Shown here piece by piece: positions 1 to 5,689 of a DNA stretch of 5,934 nt (positions are counted from its first letter, which is position 1; every line of letters begins with the position of its first letter). The stretch comes from Candidatus Latescibacterota bacterium. GTDB lineage: Bacteria > Latescibacterota > MVCY01. The notes below the pieces were generated by a model that saw only the letters and a program-made list of their open reading frames with translations, did not search any database and was not told where the DNA came from. Location of the stretch: positions 1 through 5,934 of the forward strand of contig DAOVDP010000083.1 of assembly GCA_030669445.1 (NCBI GenBank), written 5' to 3'. Made by a program: the position numbers and the translations under genes.

Positions 1-190
1 ATCTGTCGGCTTGAGTTATCCTTCGCGACATACAGCCCGAGAGTTTGCCTTTGAGCCATTCAGGATACCCTGTAGTTTCAAGATTTGTTGGGTCAATCTC
101 CAACTCCTGCAATATCTGCAAACACTTTTGGAACACCTGAGGATTTGTTTTCCTCCAGTGTTTTAAATCCTTTTCAGCTTGGCGAGTTAG
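1..190 (-). pseudogene. 5'-truncated YoeB/Txe-family mRNA interferase toxin, also cut by the window edge
   Basis: An open frame on the minus strand has no ATG, GTG or TTG at its 5' end, yet its translation looks like the YoeB/Txe branch of the RelE toxin superfamily. It reads LTRQAEKDLKHWRKTNPQ near the start, then GYPEWLKGKLSG, then SRRITQADR at the left edge. These match the family pattern of an N-terminal helix with a W, a K-P-x-x-L-K-G-x-L-S-G-like turn, and the basic S-R-R-I segment followed by H/D-R-L-V-Y. YoeB-type toxins cleave mRNA at the ribosome. The first beta strand, usually about 6-10 residues starting with Met, is missing. In-frame sequence further upstream is the tail of the vapC-like gene in another frame, up to a TAA at about 229-231. 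No YefM-type antitoxin precedes it. It is probably a remnant fused to the preceding module by recombination. The C-terminus lies outside the window. Confidence 0.68.
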
Positions 191-206
191 TTGAGAAGGC
201 CTTGTA

Positions 207-602
207 TCACATTTCCCAGACTTCCACCATTAGTCCTTTGATCTCTTCAAAATGGCCGTCACGCGAGACCAACGTCAGGCCATGCTCCTGCGCAACGGCG
301 GCAACCCAAATGTCGTTTTCAGGAATCGGCTGCCCCTTTTCACGCAAGAGATTCTTGATTCGGCCATACTCGCGCCCTGTGGCAGTACTGCAGCCAAGTA
401 CGGTATTGCTGGCAGCAAATTCATCTATCCGTGCCAGATTTGCTTCAACCCGTGCCGATTTACGAGCGCCAAAATAGAGTTCACCCAGAACAATGCTAGG
501 CACAAATACTTCCTCGGCCTGAGCCAGCCATTCTTGTACCGCAACATCTTGCGCAAAGAGAGCGATCACAATATTGGTGTCCAGCAGGAATCTACCACTC
601 AT
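207..602 (-). CDS. vapC: VapC-type PIN-domain ribonuclease toxin
   Basis: A 131-aa single-domain PIN protein, the usual length for VapC toxins, which are Mg2+-dependent endoribonucleases in type II toxin-antitoxin modules. The acidic metal site is complete: D8 in LLDTN, E41 in the VLGELYFGA helix, D97 in PENDIWVAA and D115 in SRDGHF. The GELYFGA and PENDxWxAA signatures are typical of the VapC/FitB-like group. The ATG lies inside the end of the antitoxin gene, an 11-nt overlap consistent with translational coupling. A GAGAGGG ribosome binding site sits about 10 nt upstream. The gene appears intact and probably active. Its tRNA or rRNA target cannot be deduced. The TGA stop is followed within about 20 nt by the YoeB-like remnant. 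Confidence 0.93.
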   Translation of the reverse strand: MSGRFLLDTNIVIALFAQDVAVQEWLAQAEEVFVPSIVLGELYFGARKSARVEANLARIDEFAASNTVLGCSTATGREYGRIKNLLREKGQPIPENDIWVAAVAQEHGLTLVSRDGHFEEIKGLMVEVWEM

Positions 603-810
603 TCAAATCAACCCTCTCGCAACTCTCCTCGATGGCTTGTTCCATTGTTTGCAAATCATCAACCGCGATAGCTCCAGCAAAAGAAAGAAGTCGCTTACCA
701 GGAACTCCTTTGGGGGTTGTCATTGCCATGGCGCGAGCGAGGTCCAGTAGCTGCTGCTGTTGCTCATAAGATAGCCGCTCAACCTGCTCAAGGATGTCTT
801 GTTTAAGCAT
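592..810 (-). CDS. vapB: VapB-type antitoxin partner of the PIN toxin
   Basis: A 72-aa protein beginning MLKQDILEQVERLSYEQQQ. It has an N-terminal helical segment (ILEQVERLSYEQQQQLLDLARAMA, about residues 6-29), a GVPGKRLLSFAG hinge (about 35-46) and an acidic tail ending ERVDLNEW. This pattern resembles short DUF2281-like antitoxins found next to PIN toxins; the family assignment is from memory. It should neutralise the downstream toxin by occupying its active site and may autorepress the pair. It overlaps the toxin start by 11 nt. The frame stays open upstream to a TTG at 912, but homologues as remembered begin at the Met chosen here. The start is odd: an exceptionally strong Shine-Dalgarno sequence lies 17 nt upstream and a consensus TATAAT lies between them (separate entry). 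Confidence 0.82.
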   Translation of the reverse strand: MLKQDILEQVERLSYEQQQQLLDLARAMAMTTPKGVPGKRLLSFAGAIAVDDLQTMEQAIEESCERVDLNEW

Positions 811-835
811 TGGGCTAATTATAGTCACCTCCTTA
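811..835 (-). promoter_or_regulatory. Antitoxin start region: full anti-SD complement plus a TATAAT hexamer
   Basis: Reading the minus strand, TAAGGAGGTGA (835-825) matches the complement of the 16S rRNA 3' end over 11 nt. A perfect TATAAT follows at 823-818 and then 7 nt to the ATG at 810. The SD is 17 nt from the ATG, too far for normal use; at its ideal 8-nt spacing lies ATT (819-817), in frame. If TATAAT is a -10 box, transcription would begin at or next to the ATG and the message would be leaderless, but no good -35 is seen 16-18 nt upstream. Which element is used cannot be decided by eye. Confidence 0.45.
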
Positions 836-912
836 CAAATTGCTTCCCACTGAATCTCCAGATAACCTAAAACCTTGCCCCTCTGCATTGGAATTTGACT
901 CTTGTAAACCAA

Positions 913-2034
913 TCAAATTTCGATCATCTCCACATTGGCCCGGGGCAAGATCACCCTTGTTCCCTTTTCCAGCTCCACTTCCACCACTCTGACCTTAGCC
1001 TCTGTCTCTATCTTTTGCAGCTCTGGAGGCAAAGAGGCTACTTCACCCAGAGCTCCAAAGTGGGGCTCTCTTATAATCCGCACTTGGGTGCCGATTTCCA
1101 ACCCTCCGCTCTCTCGTTGTCCCTCGGCCCCCGTTATCTCCGAGTCTAAGGAGATGATCACTTCGGGTCTCATCACCCCCGCCCTGATCTGGGTAGCGCC
1201 GTTTATCGATGCCCGCTGGCCGGAGTACTGGACTAACAGCCGAAAGGTCTTCTCTGCCATCTCCATTCGGCCAAATCCCTCAGTTGTAATCAGGGTTATC
1301 CCTTTTTCCTCTGAGCCAGTGATAGCAACTCCTATATCGTAGCCCAGAAACTTCCTCAGGTCTCTGTCATCTATTCCTCCCACCACTACCCCCTTTACCC
1401 CCATTTCGGCTGCCTTTCCGAGGATCTCAGCAGTCACCAGTGCCCCTGCCACTAACACCTTACCTCGACATGAACTGTCTATTTCTTCCGGCGAGAGGAC
1501 ATCGGAGGGTTTGTCGGCTACTTGAAGGACCTCACCCCTCGTCTCCCCTCCTATTCCAAATATACCTTGGATGAAAACACCCGTTGTCTCCACAGCGCAC
1601 CCCTCGGCTTCAAACAGCTCCACTACTTTGCCATCTATGTAGGCATCTATTTGAATGGGCCGGGGAGGTTCTCTTAATATAACCTGTCCAGTGACAGAAG
1701 AAATATTCTCGATAGAACCAGAGACGGGTGCCTTTACCGTAGAAGAGAAAAGTCCAAAGAAGCTTTTGGTCTGGGCGATTATTTCATCTTTCTCCATTGG
1801 CTCTCCCAGCTCCTTCAGCATACATTTTTCCACATCCTCGGGGGGCACACCCAGAAGGCCAGCAACATTGAGGGTTTGAACATCTCCAGGGATCTGGGTT
1901 CTGGCTACTATGGTCTCCCCCGTGACTTTATCACCTACCTTAGCTAAAACCTCACCCTTCAGAGGAAGTCTCCTCTGCTTTCGAATCACAGTCCTCTCGG
2001 TCACTTTCAGACCCGGTGTATATGCATGCGCCAA
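913..2034 (-). CDS. Conserved-looking protein of unknown function with KOW-like C-terminus
   Basis: I do not recognise this 373-aa protein. It has no signal peptide and no membrane segment. Residues about 20-165 are rich in beta strands and Gly/Val turns: LPLKGEVLAKVGDKV, then APVSGSIENISSVTGQVIL at 102-120. These resemble the hammerhead turns of biotinyl/lipoyl-like barrel-sandwich folds, although no modifiable MKM or DK lysine motif is present. Residues about 190-300 read as an alternating alpha/beta segment (KVLVAGALVTAEILGKAAE, GVKGVVVGGI, ITLITTEGFG). Residues 314-373 look like a KOW/SH3-like barrel: GTQVRIIREPHFGALGEVAS, then VPRANVE-like VILPRANVEMIEI. The start is TTG at 2034, with AAGGA 8 nt upstream and an in-frame TGA only five codons before it, so no longer N-terminus is possible. 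It lies 277 nt beyond the oxoamine synthase and has its own promoter candidate, so it is probably a separate transcription unit. Confidence 0.85.
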   Translation of the reverse strand: MAHAYTPGLKVTERTVIRKQRRLPLKGEVLAKVGDKVTGETIVARTQIPGDVQTLNVAGLLGVPPEDVEKCMLKELGEPMEKDEIIAQTKSFFGLFSSTVKAPVSGSIENISSVTGQVILREPPRPIQIDAYIDGKVVELFEAEGCAVETTGVFIQGIFGIGGETRGEVLQVADKPSDVLSPEEIDSSCRGKVLVAGALVTAEILGKAAEMGVKGVVVGGIDDRDLRKFLGYDIGVAITGSEEKGITLITTEGFGRMEMAEKTFRLLVQYSGQRASINGATQIRAGVMRPEVIISLDSEITGAEGQRESGGLEIGTQVRIIREPHFGALGEVASLPPELQKIETEAKVRVVEVELEKGTRVILPRANVEMIEI

Positions 2035-2057
2035 CTCACTGTCCTTTCAGCAGCATT

Positions 2058-2077
2058 GATTTAGACAGATTTAAACA
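2058..2077. repeat. Tandem 10-bp direct repeat in the leader of the 373-aa gene
   Basis: GATTTAGACA and GATTTAAACA stand back to back, with 9 of 10 bases identical. The pair begins about where transcription would start from the promoter candidate at 2084-2113 and covers roughly the first 20 transcribed bases. That position would suit an operator for a protein binding as a direct-repeat dimer, but a repeat this short could arise by chance in AT-rich DNA. Confidence 0.4.
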
Positions 2078-2083
2078 AGGGTT

Positions 2084-2113
2084 ATGATACCTGATTCTAT
2101 CTGTTCACATCAA
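2084..2113 (-). promoter_or_regulatory. Candidate sigma70 promoter for the 373-aa gene
   Basis: On the minus strand, TTGATG (2113-2108, 4 of 6 to TTGACA) is followed after 18 nt by TATCAT (2089-2084, 5 of 6 to TATAAT). The predicted start is near 2077, giving a leader of about 43 nt to the TTG start codon at 2034. It lies in the only sizeable gap downstream of the oxoamine synthase. It was found by eye in AT-rich sequence, so a false positive is possible. Confidence 0.42.
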
Positions 2114-2270
2114 CGCCATTCTTGAATTAACAAGTTATGGATTGAATTGAAAGATAATAAGGGAGAGGGAGAAATGCAAGAGAAAAAACAGGGGTATAGT
2201 TCCAGGGGCAATTGATAGATCTTCCCTGTGATGCCTGGATGTCCCGGGCAAAGAAGTCTTTTGAAATCTT

Positions 2271-2315
2271 GCCAAAAAAGAAATGATTGGTAATACTATG
2301 CTTTTACGCAATTAC
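2271..2315 (-). terminator. Weak terminator candidate after the oxoamine synthase gene
   Basis: The minus strand has GTAAT-TGC, a short loop, GCA, then ATTAC (2315-2290), an imperfect hairpin that includes the stop codon. About 10 nt later comes a T-rich run (2283-2274, with six consecutive T). The stem is AT-rich and bulged and the T-run is not adjacent, so this would be an inefficient rho-independent terminator at best. The rest of 2035-2311 shows no gene I can support. Confidence 0.22.
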
Positions 2316-3496
2316 TCAATTATTCCCATCTTCCGTCCCACCTTGTGAAAGGTTTCCAGCACAAAGTCCAACTGTTCTGGGATATGGGTAGCCATGTAGC
2401 TGGTTCTGAGCAAATCCCTGCCTAGAGGAACAGAGGGAGTGATGGCGGGATTAGTAAAAATGCCTTTTTCAAAAAGCATCTTCCAGGCTTGGAAAGTCTT
2501 CATCCTGTCGCCAATAATGATGGGAATAATAGGGGTTTGGCTCTCGCCAGTATCGAACCCCATTTCCTGAAATCCCTTTCTCATCTTGCGGGTATTTTCC
2601 CAAAGCCGTTTTCTTCTCTCTGGTTCGGTTTCGATGACATCCAGGGCAGCTATAACGGTTGCCACCGCTGCAGGAGGCATGCTGGCGGAAAAGATGAGCG
2701 CACGGGAGTTGTGCTTTATGTAATCTATAACTACCTCATCCCCAACAATAAATCCACCTATGGAGGCAAAGGACTTGCTAAATGTTCCCATTATGATATC
2801 TACTTCTTGTTCCAAGCCAAAGTGCTCGGCTGTGCCCCTGCCACCTTTTCCTAAAACTCCAATAGAATGGGCGTCGTCTACCATTATCCGGCATTGATAT
2901 TTCTCAGCCAATTCCACAATCCCTGGTAGATTGGCAATATCCCCTTCCATACTGAAGACGCCATCAATGACTATGAGTTTACCAGAATCTGATGGGCAAG
3001 AGGTGAGCACTTTTTCCAGATCGCTCATATCGTTGTGTTTAAAGCGCTTCATCTCTCCATAGGCCAACCGGCACCCGTCGATGATGCTGGCGTGGTCGGC
3101 CCGGTCGGTGATGATCACATCTGATTTGCCCACCACGGTGGATATGGTCCCTTGGTTGGTCTGAAAACCTGTGCTGAACACCAGAGCGGCCTCTTTGCCC
3201 ATAAATTTCGCCAGCTTGTCTTCCAGCTCTTCGTGCAAGTCCAGGGTGCCGTTGAGAAATCTGGACCCGGTGCAACCGCTGCCGTATCTCTTAATCGCCT
3301 CTATTGCCGCTTCTTTCACCTTAGGGTGGGTGGTCAGTCCCAAGTAGTTATTCGAACCGACCATGATCAATCTCTTGCCTCTTATGACCACTTCGGTGCC
3401 GTCCGTGGACTCGATAGGCATAAAGTAGGGGTAATATCCCTTGGCTACGGCCTCTCTGGCCTCAGTATACTTTTCGCATTTCTCAAACAGATCCAA
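2312..3496 (-). CDS. PLP-dependent alpha-oxoamine synthase, probably serine palmitoyltransferase
   Basis: A 394-aa full-length member of the alpha-oxoamine synthase family (serine palmitoyltransferase, AONS/BioF, KBL, ALAS). These cytosolic or membrane-associated homodimers condense an amino acid with an acyl-CoA or acyl-ACP and release CO2. The PLP Schiff-base lysine is K241 in [14 protein letters not shown]135 in ADHASIIDG should stack on the cofactor, D207 and H210 of VDDAHSIG should contact the ring, and R364 in [10 protein letters not shown] is the likely substrate-carboxylate arginine. The N-terminus ([10 protein letters not shown]...TEVVIRGK...GSNNYLGLT), [14 protein letters not shown] and [10 protein letters not shown] match Bacteroidetes-type Spt enzymes as remembered more closely than BioF or KBL, which makes sphinganine-type ketone synthesis the best guess. 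No biotin or threonine-catabolism gene is nearby. The start is TTG at 3496, with AGGAGG 6 nt upstream. It follows the radical SAM gene after 17 nt, so it is the third gene of the operon. Confidence 0.9.
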   Translation of the reverse strand: MDLFEKCEKYTEAREAVAKGYYPYFMPIESTDGTEVVIRGKRLIMVGSNNYLGLTTHPKVKEAAIEAIKRYGSGCTGSRFLNGTLDLHEELEDKLAKFMGKEAALVFSTGFQTNQGTISTVVGKSDVIITDRADHASIIDGCRLAYGEMKRFKHNDMSDLEKVLTSCPSDSGKLIVIDGVFSMEGDIANLPGIVELAEKYQCRIMVDDAHSIGVLGKGGRGTAEHFGLEQEVDIIMGTFSKSFASIGGFIVGDEVVIDYIKHNSRALIFSASMPPAAVATVIAALDVIETEPERRKRLWENTRKMRKGFQEMGFDTGESQTPIIPIIIGDRMKTFQAWKMLFEKGIFTNPAITPSVPLGRDLLRTSYMATHIPEQLDFVLETFHKVGRKMGIIE

Positions 3497-3513
3497 TTTC
3501 CACCTCCTGTTTT

Positions 3514-4962
3514 TCAGTTACTATGGTTTGTTCCCAGGTATTGTTCTTCCCAAATTGGGGCAGTGAGCCGGGCCATCTCTTCTCCGTAACCGGTGAGGCT
3601 CTGGTAATATCCCTTATCCCTGAGTGCTTCTGCTGCCGCTTCGTCTGCGGGGCGGGCACGGGAGCGCTCTACTATCTGCCGGGCAATCCGGTGATGATCT
3701 CGAATGATGCAGGGCACTATCTGGTTGCCCACCTGAGCACGAGGTTTCAAGTAGCTGTAGTCAGATTGCCACTCTCTAATAGTTTTGAAGAAAGCAGAAT
3801 CGAGCACTGTGTTCAGATTTCCACCCTTTTGGTAGATCTCGATTATATTATCTGTGGCGTAAGGGAAGAAAACACAAGGCATAACATTACCATTCCAGTC
3901 AATGTAAAGATATCCTCCCGGTCTTCCTGCTGAGATACATCCATCGCTCACTGCGCCGCTGTTCCAGAAATCAGCGAAGAATATCCTTTTGTCTTTCAGC
4001 AGCTTCTGCTCCCGTTGGTAGAGCATCAACCTCTGCTGGGGAGTGACCATCAGATCCAGCGTGTATTTGCGGCCGATGGGCATATACTGGAATATCCAGC
4101 CGTAAATTGCCCCCTGCTCGCCGAAATAGTAATCTATGAACTCGTCGCTTACCACTATCTCAGCATTGTGGCGGGTAGCAGTTATGGAGAGACCGAATGG
4201 GACACCCACTTTGCGAAGGTTCTCAAAAGCAGCCATTATCTTCTTGTGGATCCCCTTACCTCTTCTGGCATCGGTTTGTTCTTCAAAACCCTCCACAGAG
4301 ATGGCTGGAGTAATATTGCCCAGTTCCGCCATCTTTGCAGCAATATCTTTGTCAATAAGAGTGCCGTTGGTGTACATTAAGAAGTAATTGTCGCTGTGCT
4401 CTTGGGCGATGTCTAAGATACCCTTACCCCGGCTTTTCCAGACCAAGGGCTCGCCCCCGGAGATGACGGTGAAGTGGGACCCCCACAGTTGGGTCTTTTC
4501 TCTCAGTATTCGGCTCACAATCTCGTAGTCCAGTTTCTGAGAACTGTCTACCGAACTGCTGGCATAACAGCCCAAGCAGCGAAGATTGCAGCCCTTACCT
4601 GGACTAATGGTGAGAAAACCGGGAGGGCAATACCTATACCTTGCCCGGTGAGCGTCCCTTTTCTCCATATCTTCCCGGAAGATCTTTCCTACCAGGATCT
4701 CAAACACCTTACATCTCACCTGTCTACAGATCAACTCTTCTCTCAGGGCCTTATCTAAGGAATAGGCCATATTCTTGATGGTGTAAAACTTATCCTCCTG
4801 TACCCTTTGTGGCCGATCGCTGCGATTAGCCAGCACCAGTCTCCTGTAAAGGTTTTTCTCTGCTACCGACAGGAAATTCCTTCTGATGGTGTTATTCGTA
4901 ATCAATGTATCCACTAGATTATTGAAGAATTCGCTGGAAAGCACATCCCACATAGAAATCAT
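3514..4962 (-). CDS. Radical SAM enzyme with partial SPASM/Twitch-like C-terminus
   Basis: A 482-aa radical SAM protein. The canonical 4Fe-4S motif is C125-x3-C129-x2-C132 ([11 protein letters not shown]). It is followed by the SAM-binding SGGEP at 168-172 and barrel-strand signatures MYTNG (197-200) and SVEG (222-225). A helical N-terminal extension of about 110 residues precedes the barrel. After the barrel, [20 protein letters not shown] (340-359) and MPC (361-363) resemble the opening of a SPASM/Twitch auxiliary-cluster domain, with C342 and C363. The only later cysteine is C418 in VPC, so the full seven-cysteine SPASM set is absent. Enzymes of this class generate a 5'-deoxyadenosyl radical; the substrate is unknown. 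The ATG at 4962 has AAGGAGG about 8 nt upstream; a second in-frame ATG lies at 4953. The gene sits 18 nt after the PhaR-like gene and 17 nt before the oxoamine synthase, which implies co-transcription. Confidence 0.92.
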   Translation of the reverse strand: MISMWDVLSSEFFNNLVDTLITNNTIRRNFLSVAEKNLYRRLVLANRSDRPQRVQEDKFYTIKNMAYSLDKALREELICRQVRCKVFEILVGKIFREDMEKRDAHRARYRYCPPGFLTISPGKGCNLRCLGCYASSSVDSSQKLDYEIVSRILREKTQLWGSHFTVISGGEPLVWKSRGKGILDIAQEHSDNYFLMYTNGTLIDKDIAAKMAELGNITPAISVEGFEEQTDARRGKGIHKKIMAAFENLRKVGVPFGLSITATRHNAEIVVSDEFIDYYFGEQGAIYGWIFQYMPIGRKYTLDLMVTPQQRLMLYQREQKLLKDKRIFFADFWNSGAVSDGCISAGRPGGYLYIDWNGNVMPCVFFPYATDNIIEIYQKGGNLNTVLDSAFFKTIREWQSDYSYLKPRAQVGNQIVPCIIRDHHRIARQIVERSRARPADEAAAEALRDKGYYQSLTGYGEEMARLTAPIWEEQYLGTNHSN

Positions 4963-4980
4963 AGCCGTCCCCTCCTTCCG

Positions 4981-5550
4981 TTACTTGGTTTTCGGGTTGG
5001 CTAAAGTATCTACCTTACAGTGCAGTTCTTGCAAGTTTTTCCTCAACTCCTGAACCTCTGCCCGGGAGACAATATCCATCTTGCCCAGGACTTGTCTTAT
5101 TCCAGTCTCAATCTGGCTTTGAAGTACCCCCCGTCTTTTGTTCACTTTTGAAAAGATGCGTTTTAATAATCTCTGCCCTTCTGATTTTCCCAGCCTCTTT
5201 TTCTCCACCAGATATTGGATCACCTCTCTGGCTTTCTCCTCGGTAAGGAAGGCAGACTCTGTCGAAGCAGCTAACAGCTTTTCGATAATCTCTGAGAGCG
5301 ACCCTCTGCCCCGTTTTATTATTTCACGCAGAAGCATCGGCAAGCTGAGCAGTTCGCTCTTACCCTTCTCCTGTTCCAGGATGATCTGTGCCAGAATCAG
5401 TGTAGTCAGGTCATCTCCGGTCTGGTTATCAACCACCTGAATGTCAACCCCCCTTACTATCAGAGCAGCAATCCCGGCCAGGGTGATCGGCTTACTGGCT
5501 TCTGTATCGTACATCTTTCTGTTCAAGTATTTCTTTATAATACGAGTCAT
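4981..5550 (-). CDS. phaR: PhaR-type polyhydroxyalkanoate regulator with phasin-like C-terminal half
   Basis: A 189-aa protein. Residues 1-62 match the PHA accumulation regulator DNA-binding domain: IIKKYLNRKMYDTEASKPIT, then VVDNQTGDDLTTLILAQIILEQE. In PhaR proteins this domain represses phasin and PHA genes and senses PHA granules. Residues about 100-185 differ from the usual PhaR C-terminus. LTEEKAREVIQYLVEKKRL, GKSEGQRLLKRI, then MDIVSRAEVQELRKNLQEL resembles the helical coiled-coil pattern of PhaF/PhaI-type granule-associated proteins. The frame is open up to 5643, but ATG 5550 is chosen because AAAGGGGGTGAT (5565-5554), close to a full anti-SD complement, precedes it, and because the conserved domain starts there. 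The longer version would also run through the promoter candidate. It is the first gene of a tight operon, 18 nt before the radical SAM gene. No PHA synthase is in the window, so the regulated process could be lipid rather than PHA synthesis. Confidence 0.88.
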   Translation of the reverse strand: MTRIIKKYLNRKMYDTEASKPITLAGIAALIVRGVDIQVVDNQTGDDLTTLILAQIILEQEKGKSELLSLPMLLREIIKRGRGSLSEIIEKLLAASTESAFLTEEKAREVIQYLVEKKRLGKSEGQRLLKRIFSKVNKRRGVLQSQIETGIRQVLGKMDIVSRAEVQELRKNLQELHCKVDTLANPKTK

Positions 5551-5553
5551 CTT

Positions 5554-5565
5554 ATCACCCCCTTT
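5554..5565 (-). promoter_or_regulatory. Strong ribosome binding site fixing the PhaR-like start
   Basis: AAAGGGGGTGAT on the minus strand matches the extended anti-SD complement at 10 of 12 positions. The G-run ends 7 nt before ATG 5550. This favours the internal start over the longer open frame reaching 5643. Confidence 0.75.
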
Positions 5566-5581
5566 GTTGGGCACTGCATAA

Positions 5582-5609
5582 AATATACACAATAGAAGAT
5601 CCCTGTCAA
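5582..5609 (-). promoter_or_regulatory. Sigma70-like promoter of the PhaR-radical SAM-oxoamine synthase operon
   Basis: On the minus strand a perfect TTGACA (5609-5604) is followed after 16 nt by TATATT (5587-5582, 5 of 6 to TATAAT). The predicted start is near 5575, giving a leader of about 25 nt that contains the strong ribosome binding site. No other promoter is evident in the three-gene cluster, where gaps are 17-18 nt. Confidence 0.62.
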
Positions 5610-5613
5610 CTGC

Positions 5614-5630
5614 TTTGGAAACATTCCAAA
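5614..5630. promoter_or_regulatory. Perfect 17-bp palindrome, candidate operator
   Basis: TTTGGAA, a 3-nt spacer (ACA), then TTCCAAA: a perfect 7-bp inverted repeat whose edge lies 4 nt upstream of the -35 box of the PhaR operon. Size and position fit a binding site for a dimeric regulator. No T-run follows, so it is not a rho-independent terminator. Whether the PhaR-like protein or another factor binds it is not visible. Confidence 0.5.
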
Positions 5631-5640
5631 ACCCTTTATT

Positions 5641-5678
5641 CACGCTGAGACAACGCCTGTTACCCCAATCAGAACGTG
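5641..5678 (-). terminator. Weak hairpin downstream of the right-edge gene
   Basis: On the minus strand CACG-TT-CTGA (5678-5669) can pair with TCAGCGTG (5648-5641): eight base pairs with a 2-nt bulge and a loop of about 20 nt. Only a short T4 follows some 10 nt later. It lies 11 nt past the stop codon of the right-edge gene, so it could end that transcript, but the long loop and weak T-run argue for low efficiency. Confidence 0.2.
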
Positions 5679-5689
5679 GGATAGGTACA

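Noticed and set aside
85..671. Two long plus-strand open frames opposite the toxin-antitoxin genes
   Set aside because: They lie antisense to the PIN toxin and its antitoxin, which have complete family motifs; their translations have no recognisable pattern.
592..912. Longer antitoxin starting at TTG 912
   Set aside because: The extra 34 residues look like translated intergenic DNA, the TTG touches the stop of the preceding gene and has no convincing ribosome binding site, and the family as remembered starts near MLKQDIL.
2174..2215. A 13-codon plus-strand open frame preceded by GGGAGAGGGA
   Set aside because: The purine run resembles a ribosome binding site, but the frame is tiny, its composition is low-complexity, and there is no promoter or context on that strand.
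2193..2260. Short CCAGG/CCTGG and AGGGG-TAGTTCC repeats in the 2035-2311 gap
   Set aside because: The arms are five bases with loops of over 20 nt and no T-run; this is within chance expectation for such sequence.
3039..3275. 78-aa minus-strand frame inside the oxoamine synthase gene
   Set aside because: It is an out-of-frame shadow; its Arg/His-rich translation is a typical artefact, and the main frame has all catalytic motifs there.
3523..4758. Several plus-strand frames opposite the radical SAM gene
   Set aside because: All are antisense to a gene with an intact CxxxCxxC motif and an excellent ribosome binding site, and none shows a family signature.
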